NCBI GenBank assembly: GCA_023474015.1
Contig: JAMCYN010000017.1
Location: 8,474 to 46,679, forward strand
Reading direction: 5' to 3'
Source of the DNA: Armatimonadota bacterium
GTDB taxonomy: Bacteria; Armatimonadota; UBA5829
Length of the DNA: 38,206 nt
Shown here: in pieces, positions 24,736 through 32,300 of the stretch
How the letters are laid out: each line of letters begins with the position of its first letter
Numbering within the stretch: the stretch's first letter is position 1
Position numbers and translations under genes: made by a program
The notes under the pieces: model-generated
The model's input: only the letters and a program-made list of their open reading frames with translations
What the model was told of the DNA's origin: nothing
Databases searched by the model: none

Positions 24736-25739
24736 CAGGCGGCCCTCTTAGTCCCTTCATCGGCTTGCCGACCTATTACTATGGCCAGAGCCTCCACCAC
24801 ATTTGGATCGAATTGGGTGCCCGCATTGGAGCGCAGTTCCTGGATAGCAACGCTTGAGGTAATCGCTCGGCGATACGGCCTGTCCGAAGTCATCGCCTCG
24901 AATGCGTCCGCGACCGAAAGAATCCTGGCAAGATTGGGGATGGCGTCCGCCTTGAGGCCGTCGGGGTAGCCGGAGCCGTCAAGGTGCTCGTGATGGTGGC
25001 GCACGATATCCGCCACCTCCGCCAGTTCATCGATCCCCGCCAAAAAATCAGCGCCCATCGCGGGGTGCTTGAGGATATCGTTCCACTCTTCCTCTGAGAG
25101 TTTCCCCGGTTTCATCAGGACGGCGTCGGGGGTGCCGATCTTACCCACGTCGTGAATGTGCGCCGCAAGCTCAAGTGTATTGAGGCGTTCCTCATTCAGG
25201 CCCATCTCGACCCCTACAGCCACGCACAGCTCCGCCATTCGGGCGGAGTGGCAGCCGGTATAGTGAGACTTCGCGTCGATGGCGGCGGCGAGAGCCTTGA
25301 TTGCCTTGAACAGAACGTCGGCGCGCTCACCGCTGAGCCTGCGGGCTTCTATTATCTTACGCTGCAGATTGTTCTCGATCGCTATCGGGAGTTTGGAGAG
25401 TTCCAGAGGCTTGGTCACGAAATCCGATGCGCCCGCTTCGAGCGCCAGCCTGCCGGCGACCACATCACCAAAGGCGGTCATCACGACGACGGGCATTTGA
25501 GGGTGAATTCTGCAGACAGCTCGGGTAAATCCAAGCCCGTCCATTCCGGAGAGGTAGATGTCACAAAGCACCAGGTCGTATGGGTTTTCCCTGAGGAGCC
25601 CGAGCGCCGCCTCGGCGCTTGGGGCCGTTACCACGCCGTAGCCATGATAGCTCAGCGCCTCGGCGAGCATGTCGAGAACAAGAGCATCGTCATCCACTAT
25701 CAGAACGCACTTTGTGGGCTGATCGGATTCGTGTCGCAT
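24735..25739 (-). CDS. Response regulator with HD-GYP cyclic-di-GMP phosphodiesterase domain
   Basis: 334 residues. Receiver domain 10-125: acid pocket VDDD, phospho-acceptor Asp60 in LCDIYLSGMDG, Thr88 and Lys110 in VTKP. HD-GYP domain about 140-320: HIHDVGKIG (His196-Asp197), HPAMG, HHHEHLDGSGYPDGL (Gly-Tyr-Pro 257-259) and DAFEAMTSDRPYR. HD-GYP enzymes degrade cyclic di-GMP, so phosphorylation by the coupled kinase should alter c-di-GMP turnover. A GGDEF protein that could make the molecule is encoded near the right end of the window. Confidence 0.95.
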   Translation of the reverse strand: MRHESDQPTKCVLIVDDDALVLDMLAEALSYHGYGVVTAPSAEAALGLLRENPYDLVLCDIYLSGMDGLGFTRAVCRIHPQMPVVVMTAFGDVVAGRLALEAGASDFVTKPLELSKLPIAIENNLQRKIIEARRLSGERADVLFKAIKALAAAIDAKSHYTGCHSARMAELCVAVGVEMGLNEERLNTLELAAHIHDVGKIGTPDAVLMKPGKLSEEEWNDILKHPAMGADFLAGIDELAEVADIVRHHHEHLDGSGYPDGLKADAIPNLARILSVADAFEAMTSDRPYRRAITSSVAIQELRSNAGTQFDPNVVEALAIVIGRQADEGTKRAA

Positions 25740-25902
25740 AGCGCCTCTGCTACAAGAACTTGTCCTTTCTTATCCGGATGTTCCAACACTCTATCGTAAT
25801 TCGATTATCGGGTTCCGGCGCGCCACTCCGTAGCCTATAACGGGTGAAATAATGTGATCAATCATCGTAAATATGTGGGGTGAGCGGGATATGAATGTCT
25901 CC

Positions 25903-25931
25903 TTGCAATTAACGCCGCTGTGGGGTAAGAT
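25903..25931 (+). promoter_or_regulatory. Putative promoter of selD
   Basis: TTGCAA (25903-25908), 17-base spacer, TAAGAT (25926-25931): five of six and five of six matches. It lies 106 bases ahead of the selD GTG, and the leader contains the GGATTTC repeat. Confidence 0.65.
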
Positions 25932-25940
25932 AAGCATTAC

Positions 25941-26019
25941 GGATTTCGGATTTCGGATTTTGGATTGAAGGGAGGGTCTTCCCCAATCCGCAATTCGCAA
26001 TCATCAATCTGCAATTCCC
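25941..26019. repeat. GGATTTC / GCAATTC heptad repeat in the selD leader
   Basis: Left part is iterations of GGATTTC (25941-25966); right part has CCGCAATTC-GCAATCATCAATCTGCAATTC (broken units, 25987-26018). They are partly complementary (GGATT with AATCC) so the message could fold. A separate family from the GGGAACA and GAATGCA repeats. Confidence 0.7.
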
Positions 26020-26036
26020 AGGTGGGGGGTGATCGC

Positions 26037-27113
26037 GTGCCGGACGAGGATTTCAAATTAACGTCGCTCTCGCACGGGGCTGGGTGAGCGTGTAAGCTGG
26101 CTCCCCAGCTGCTGGCGCAGGTCCTGCGTCAAATGCCTCCCGTAACCGACCCGAACGTGCTGGTCGATCTGGGCACTTCGGATGATGCGGCGGTTTATCG
26201 AATTACCGATGAGATCGCCGCGGTGTTTACGGTCGACTTTTTTACCCCCCTTGTGGACGATGCGTATGAGTTCGGGCGGATAGCCGTCACGAACGCCCTT
26301 TCCGACGTCTACGCCATGGGCGCAAAGCCGGTAATCGCGCTGAACCTGGTGGCCTACCCATCAAAGACCAGGCCGCTGGAGACGCTGCAAGAGATACTCC
26401 GAGGCGGCTCCGAACAGGCCGCGGCTGCGGGCGTAAGCATAGTCGGCGGGCACTCCATAGACGATCCCGAGCCTAAGTACGGCCTTGCGGTGATGGGCTT
26501 CGTGAACCCCAAAGAGGTCTTCAGCAACAAGGGCGCGCAGGTCGGGGACCGGCTGGTCCTCACCAAGCCGCTCGGAACGGGGATCATAACCACGGCGATC
26601 AAGCGGAGCGCCGCGTCTCTCGAGATGACCGCGCGCGTAATCAAAATTATGACGACACTCAACGGCCCCGCTGCGGAGGTGATGCGCAAAGTCGGCGCGC
26701 ACGCCTGTACCGATATCACCGGCTTCGGCCTGCTGGGGCATCTGCACGAGATGACCACCGCGAGCGGCGTCGGCGCGCTGGTGCGCTTCGGTGATGTGCC
26801 TTTGATCGAAGGCGTGGGCGAACTGTTGAAGCAGGACATGGCCCCGGGCGGGACGTGGTCCAATATGGAGTTCCTGGACGCCGATGGAGCAGTCATCTGG
26901 GACGAGAGGCTGTCGGAGGAGGACCGGCTGGCGCTATGCGACGCGCAGACGGCGGGCGGCCTGCTCATAAGCGTGGCTCCGGAACGGGTCGGTGAGTTGC
27001 TCGACAATTTGAAGGCCGCCGAGGTTTCAGAAGTAGCCGAAATTGGCGAAATCATATCTGATCCTGAATGCAGAGTTAGGGTGGAGGTAAACCATGAGAG
27101 CGCGTGTGATTGA
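26037..27113 (+). CDS. selD: Selenide, water dikinase; in-frame UGA read as selenocysteine
   Basis: 358 residues from GTG 26037, with GGTGGGGGGTGATC as ribosome site. Codon 17 is TGA (26085-26087). The frame around it reads LTSLSHGAG-U-ACKLAPQLL and lines up residue for residue with E. coli SelD LTQYSHGAG-C-GCK (Cys17, Lys20). Without readthrough, translation could only begin at ATG 26133, losing the active site. After it come the SelD blocks LGTSDDAAVY, VDFFTPLVDDAYEFGRIAVTNALSDVYAMGAKP (metal and ATP ligands), GGHSIDDPEPKYGLAVMG and DITGFGLLGHLHEM. The enzyme makes selenophosphate from selenide and ATP for Sec and modified tRNA. SelD with Sec at this position is known from other organisms. 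Confidence 0.93.
26085..26131 (+). promoter_or_regulatory. UGA codon and bacterial SECIS-like hairpin of selD
   Basis: After the TGA at 26085-26087, bases 26113-26131 form an 8-bp stem (TGGCGCAG / CTGCGTCA, one G-T pair) around GTC. The tip GCAGGTC-CTGC closely matches the SelB-binding apex GCAGGTCTGC of E. coli fdhF. The GGTC lies about 32 bases after the UGA, within the range of known bacterial SECIS elements, so SelB-dependent insertion is expected. Confidence 0.8.
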
Positions 27114-27285
27114 GGAAGAGTGCATTGGCGATGGGACCTGCGTGGATGCGTGCCCGGAGGTCTTCGAGATGCAGGATGACGGGCTGGCGCACGTGATAGC
27201 CGACCCGGTGCCGTCGGGGGCCGAGGACAAGGCCAGGGAGGCCTGTGAGGGCTGCCCGACGGACGCGATCGTGCTGGAGGAATAG
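27094..27285 (+). CDS. Small ferredoxin
   Basis: 63 residues, acidic. Cys10, Cys16, Cys20 (CIGDGTCVDACP) and Cys54 with Pro55 (CEGCP) give the ligand set of a single-cluster 3Fe-4S/4Fe-4S bacterial ferredoxin, with Asp13 at the position that is Cys in 4Fe-4S forms with four close Cys. It carries electrons to an unknown partner. The ATG overlaps the selD 3' end by 20 bases and GGTGGAGGT precedes it, so it is translated together with selD. A link to selenium reduction is possible but unproven. Confidence 0.9.
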   Translation: MRARVIEEECIGDGTCVDACPEVFEMQDDGLAHVIADPVPSGAEDKAREACEGCPTDAIVLEE

Positions 27286-27293
27286 CCGCCTCC

Positions 27294-27333
27294 TTGACAA
27301 AGATTACATCACGAGCCGATAATGGTGATGTAA
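27294..27333 (+). promoter_or_regulatory. Promoter and dyad operator of the vapBC-like operon
   Basis: TTGACA (27294-27299), 18-base spacer, GATAAT (27318-27323). A perfect 9-bp inverted repeat, TTACATCAC (27304-27312) and GTGATGTAA (27325-27333), brackets the -10. It is the arrangement expected for autorepression by a ribbon-helix-helix antitoxin, and lies just upstream of one. Confidence 0.8.
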
Positions 27334-27353
27334 CGAAAGTGAGGTGAGCCCCG

Positions 27354-27635
27354 ATGACGGTTGCGAAGAAGAAGCCGAAGATGCGGCGGACGCAGATAAG
27401 TTTGACAGCTGAACAGTTCGAGGCGGCGAAGAGGATTGCCGAGAAAAGGGAAGTCAGCGTAGCGCAGGTCCTCAGGGAAGGCCTGGACTGCGTTATCCAG
27501 CGTTCCGAGGAAGAGGATCACGGTTATTTTGACGTGATGTGGAGCATAGTCGGAATATGCGAAGGCACTCCTGATGGCTCGGTGAAACACGATGAAGTCC
27601 TCTACGGCCGACGGGAAGAGCATTTTAGTGAATAG
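27354..27635 (+). CDS. Ribbon-helix-helix antitoxin (VapB-type)
   Basis: 93 residues. A basic start (MTVAKKKPKMRR) is followed by TQISLTAEQFEAAKRIAEKREVSVAQVLREGL, the strand-helix-helix of CopG/Arc-type DNA-binding proteins. The acidic C-terminal half (SEEEDHGYFDVMWSIVG) would cover the toxin. It starts behind GTGAGG, and its last 8 bases overlap the toxin gene. It should bind the dyad at 27304-27333 and neutralise the PIN toxin. Confidence 0.85.
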   Translation: MTVAKKKPKMRRTQISLTAEQFEAAKRIAEKREVSVAQVLREGLDCVIQRSEEEDHGYFDVMWSIVGICEGTPDGSVKHDEVLYGRREEHFSE

Positions 27636-28092
27636 CGTCTTTGTTGATACAGGCGCCTTCATAGCCCTCGCCGGAACGAGAGATCGTCACTACGACCGGG
27701 CCAATGTGATCTATGCGGAACTGCTGTCCACTCGCACACGGCTGGTCACCACCAACCACATCCTCGACGAGACTTGCACGTGGCTGTTAAGGGAACAAAT
27801 GGCGGGGCACAGGGCCGCAGTCGAGATGGCTGAGTTCGTCCTCGGGAGTTACAGCCCATTCACGCTCAGGGATTCGGGAATGAGCTCCCTGCCATCCGCA
27901 AATGCCGTGCTCATCTTCAGCTCCCCGCTTATTGAACAAGAAGCCGCGCGCATCTTCGCCAAATACGATACCGCCGGCTTCAGCTTCACCGACTGCGTCA
28001 GCTTCGCCGTTATGCAGGCGCTCGGAATGAAACAGGTATTCTCATTTGATCAGCATTATGATATGATGGGGTTCGAAAGGCTTCAGGCATAA
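27628..28092 (+). CDS. PIN-domain toxin (VapC-type ribonuclease)
   Basis: 154 residues from GTG 27628 behind GGGAAGAG; ATG 27592 would extend it twelve residues inside the antitoxin. PIN signatures: VFVDTGAFIAL (Asp7), NHILDETCTWLL (Glu in the middle helix), GFSFTDCVSFAVMQ (second Asp), and the terminal FSFDQHYDMMGFERL with a last Asp. PIN proteins of this kind cleave RNA, commonly tRNA or rRNA, when freed from the antitoxin. The 8-base overlap with the antitoxin indicates coupled translation. Confidence 0.9.
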   Translation: MNSVFVDTGAFIALAGTRDRHYDRANVIYAELLSTRTRLVTTNHILDETCTWLLREQMAGHRAAVEMAEFVLGSYSPFTLRDSGMSSLPSANAVLIFSSPLIEQEAARIFAKYDTAGFSFTDCVSFAVMQALGMKQVFSFDQHYDMMGFERLQA

Positions 28093-28137
28093 GATACATC
28101 CGCACAAATCACTGTTCCAGGTCAGGGGACCACGCCG

Positions 28138-29322
28138 ATGCTTTTGCCTTACAGGGCAAAGAACACAACCAAGCACTTCCCTTACACCACGCTGAGTCTG
28201 ATTGTCATCAATGTCCTGGTTTACGCCTGCACGAGCGATTCACTATTATCCATTCGTGAGAGCGTGGTCAACAACTTCGCTTTCTTGCTGAGCAAGTCCC
28301 CCTTCCTCAACTTCTTCTCCGCCATATTCCTTCACGGCGATCCCATGCATCTCATCGGTAATATGCTCTTTCTATGGGTCTTCGGGCCGCCGGTGGAAGA
28401 CAGGCTGGGCATACCACGTTACCTGAGTCTTTACCTCCTGACTGGGTTCGCCGGCGATATTCTTCAGCTGGTGCTCGATTCGGCGTTTGCCTTGAGGCTG
28501 CTGCCGGGAATCGGGGCGTCGGGCTGCATAATGGGTGTAGTGGGCGCTTATTGGTACCTCTTCTCCTGGAGCAAGGTTCTGGTTGCTTATTTTTACTGGA
28601 TATTCTATCCGCACTGGGGCGTTTGGGAGGTCGAAGCGATTTGGATTGTTGGCTTGTATCTTCTGATGGACCTTGCCGAGGGCCTGTTTTTCGGATCACT
28701 CGGCACCAATGGAGGCGTGGCCAACTTCGCGCATGTGGGTGGTGGTCTAGCAGGTGTGCTGCTGTGTATGGCCATGCGAGCAAAGCGCGATACGGAAGCG
28801 CTCTCCGAGGCCAAGGCCATTCAGTCCGATATGAAAGAGCTGTCGATGATGCCCCTGCATGCCCTGGAGACCATGGCCGAGGAAGATCCCTGTAACCCGG
28901 AAATCATCCGCGCGATGATTACTCCAGCGATCAACCTGAGCCGCCAGAACGTGGTGCACGAGGCCTTCGCACGAGCAGGAGCAGAACTCATTGACAAGGA
29001 CCCTGGGCTGGTGGCGCACTTCCTTGTCAATATGGCGGGTAGTGTGGCTATCTATCAGCCAGTCCACTTACTGAGATTGTGCGGACAACTTGAGCGCATG
29101 GGTTATACCGACAAGGCACTTTCTATATATCTGACTGTTGTTAACGGGAACCCGTCCGCGCCCGAGGCAGAAACAGCCCTCTACCGGATGGCATTATGCT
29201 GTTGGAACGAACACCACGACCGTGTCAAGGCGGAGAAATGTCTTAACGAGATGGTCCGTCGTTTCCCGAACGGGCCTATGATCCAGTTCGCCAGGACACT
29301 GCAGCGGCAGATGAGCACTTAG
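28138..29322 (+). CDS. Rhomboid-family intramembrane serine protease with C-terminal helical extension
   Basis: 394 residues. Six or seven membrane spans in 18-215. Motifs: HGDPMHLIGNMLFLWVFG (His71, Asn75), catalytic Ser128 in GIGASGC, and ANFAHVGGGLAG (His199), the Ser-His dyad of rhomboids. WIFYPHW resembles the loop between spans. Residues about 225-394 are helical and TPR-like (two-helix units such as TDKALSIYLTVVNGNPSAPEAETALY and VKAEKCLNEMVRRFPNG), suggesting a substrate- or partner-binding cytoplasmic tail. Only seven bases separate the stop from the stop of the converging activase gene. Confidence 0.93.
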   Translation: MLLPYRAKNTTKHFPYTTLSLIVINVLVYACTSDSLLSIRESVVNNFAFLLSKSPFLNFFSAIFLHGDPMHLIGNMLFLWVFGPPVEDRLGIPRYLSLYLLTGFAGDILQLVLDSAFALRLLPGIGASGCIMGVVGAYWYLFSWSKVLVAYFYWIFYPHWGVWEVEAIWIVGLYLLMDLAEGLFFGSLGTNGGVANFAHVGGGLAGVLLCMAMRAKRDTEALSEAKAIQSDMKELSMMPLHALETMAEEDPCNPEIIRAMITPAINLSRQNVVHEAFARAGAELIDKDPGLVAHFLVNMAGSVAIYQPVHLLRLCGQLERMGYTDKALSIYLTVVNGNPSAPEAETALYRMALCCWNEHHDRVKAEKCLNEMVRRFPNGPMIQFARTLQRQMST

Positions 29323-29329
29323 GCCGTTT

Positions 29330-32300
29330 CTACACTCTGCTCTTCATCTCCCCCTCCACCTCGGCATGCGCCAGCTTCTGACCCAGATACCGCTCTTTCA
29401 CCTGCCACATGAAGTTGACGATCTTGGAGTCGCGCGAGGAGTCGATGAAGCCGTCGTAGTCGAGGTTCAGGAACGGGATGTTGTTGTGCCGACGCCTGAG
29501 CGACTGGCTCAGCGCCGTGACTGTGTTGCCGGGCATGCAGTTGAATGGGATTACGCTCACGATCCCCGCGAGGCCGCGCCGTGCGAAGTCCTCGCTCTTG
29601 CCCATCGAGCAGATCGCCTCGCCGCCGAAGTTGTAGTCCACATACTTCGAGCCCTCGCGGATGACCTCGGCGGAGCTGATGTCGTCGTAGCCGTCGAGGA
29701 ACGGCAGGCAGGCATGAAACAGCGCATGCTCGTCCTTGGCGGCGAGCTTGGAGTTGACCCAGCGCGCCGTGAACTCCTTGATCTCGTCCATCGAGATGCC
29801 GCCGTCCTTGAGGCGGTCGGAGGAGAGCATCTTGCCGATGAAGTTAGCGTAGGCAAAGAACTCGGTCATCGGAGCGAGCCAGGTCTCGGCCCCCTCGGAT
29901 TCGAGCTTGCGGACGATGTCCTGGTTCGCGCCGTCGTGCAGGCGCACATAGAACTCGCCCACAACTCCCACCAGCGGCCTCTCTTCTTTTCGCTTGGGAA
30001 TCCGGCCAAAGTCCTCCTGAGCGCGCCGCAAAAGCTCCTCGAACTCGTCCAGGTGCTTCGTGCCGGTCATCACGCTGAGCTTGTTGGCCTCAACCCTGAG
30101 CTTGTGTTCGGGGACCATCTCGATCACCTTGAGCAAGTATCTCTCGAACAGGGCCTCGCTCTCGCCCCTGTTAATCTCGTATGGACGCGCGCGCTGGACC
30201 ATCTTGAACAGCAGATCGTGGCACATAATTGCATCCCAGACGAGCAGCGCGAACATAGTCCCAAGCCCGCCGTGCTCGCTCATGCTACCGAGCGTGACTA
30301 TATCGATATCGGCGTAACCCATCTTGTCCAGGATGCGCCGCTGGAGCATGCTGTACATGCCGAACCGGCAGGGGCCTTCGGAGTTGCCCTGGAAGAATGC
30401 TTCTTTGGTTCGGTCGAAGTCCGGCTGCTGAATGCGATAGAGCATGTCCTCGGTAGTCATAAGCGCCGGGAGGCAAACGTCCTCGGAGATCGCCCTCCGG
30501 CCAAGGTTCAGGCCGACATCGGGTGACCTCGGCAGGGCCTCGGCGTCGATACCGTAGGCGCGCATCGCCTCCGCGAGTATCCGCGCCGACTCATTCGCAT
30601 AAGGAATCCAGAGCCTGCGACCCTTTATTCCCGTGATTTCGCTGTCCGTGGAGCGGATAGTCTCGAACTCTCGTAAAGCGCTCTTTTTTGCCGTATCGGC
30701 GAAGGCTTCGATGCGGGTTATGACTCCCGCGTCGGCGGTGTGCTCGTCGATCTGCATCACATAGCACGGCTCGCCGATCTCGTCCTTGAAGAACGGATTT
30801 CCGAACGAGTCCGGCCCGCAGGCGAAGTATGTCAGCACGACAGCCCGCAGCCTCGAATCCTGTCGGATCAGCCGCGCGGCCATCAGCTTCTTCTGAATCT
30901 GCCGGGAATAAGCGTTGGGCCAGACATCGGAGATGTCGGTGGACTCCAGCGGCAGGAAGTCCTGCGGGATCGCGAGGATGCCGAGGTCCTGTATCTTCTT
31001 GCCGATGTCCATATTGAGCGCCGGGTCCCAGAGGGTATACGGCCTGCCGATTACGATGAACGCCATCTGATCCGGCGGCAGGTTCATGAGAATCTCCGCT
31101 CCCCGCGCCTCGACCCGGCGGCGAAGCTCCCGCATTGCCTCCAGGCCGACTCCCAGCGCCCGCTTCGACTCCTTGGCGGACTTGCCAAGCTCTCTGCCGA
31201 CCTGCGCGAAGACCCTCTCCAGGTGCTTCCGGCCCCGCCTGAAATGCAGCGCGGGCGCGATGTGCCGGATTCCACGTTCGGTCACACCGACGCATGACGA
31301 GATCACGTCCGGCGCGGCCTGCAAATACGGGCAGGTCTGAGCCTGGCGCAGGTTCGAGTTCGGCTGCTCGGTCGAGATGATCCGCGGGGCGAAGATAATA
31401 TCCACGCCCTTCTCTATAAGGTCCATGTAATGGCCGTGAGCTACCTTGAACGGGAAGCACGGCTCCCCTATGGCTACCTCCAGCCCCATTTCGACGATTT
31501 TCTTGTTCGTCGGATCGGATACCACCACCTCGAAGCCGAGTTCGCTCAGGAATGCGTTATACAGCGGGAAGAACTCGGAGAACATCAATCCTCGAGGTAT
31601 ACCGACTCTGTTCCCTGTTCCCTGTCCTGAGCCCGGTCGAAGGGCCTGTTCCCTGTTCCCTCCCCCATACGCCTCCATCATCATCCGCTCGCGTTCGGCG
31701 AACAGGTCCGGCAGGTGGTCGCCGAGGCGCTTCTTGTGGACGGCGCTGAACTTCTCGCAGCGGTCGTTGTAGAAATACTTCGGCCCGTCGTCCATTTGGA
31801 ATGTGTTAACGTCGCAGCGGTTCGCGCAGGACTTGCACTCGAACGAAGTAATCTCGTACCCCGCGTCGGCTATCCTGTCGAACCCCCTGAAGCTCGGCTG
31901 CTCGGGGTTGGCAAGATACGCAAGCCGCGCCGCCCCCACCGCGCCGGTGATGTGCGGATACGGAGGCACCACGACCTCGCGACCCAGCACCGTCTCATAC
32001 GCCGCGACCATCCCTTTGTTGAACGCCACCGCGCCCTGGAACGCGATCTTGCCGCCGATCTCGCGGCTGCCGACGTTCTTGTTAAGATAATTCTTCACGC
32101 TCGCGAGGCAGATACCGGCGGCAAGGTCCTCGACGGGAACGTTGTTCTGCTGGTAGTAGGCCATCGCCGACTCGGAGAAGACCGTGCAGGTCCAGTCCAA
32201 ATCCGGCGGGCGGGTATTTTTGAGCGCGGTATCCCCGAACTCCTCCAGCGGGACGTTCAGCCGCAGGGCCTGCTTCTCGAGAAATGCGCCCGTGCCCGCC

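Noticed and set aside
26133..27113. selD starting at ATG 26133
   Set aside because: It would lack the catalytic Sec/Cys and Lys20; the upstream frame across the UGA matches SelD exactly.
29366..30526. 386-codon plus-strand frame opposite the activase
   Set aside because: Antisense shadow with no ribosome site or recognisable motif.
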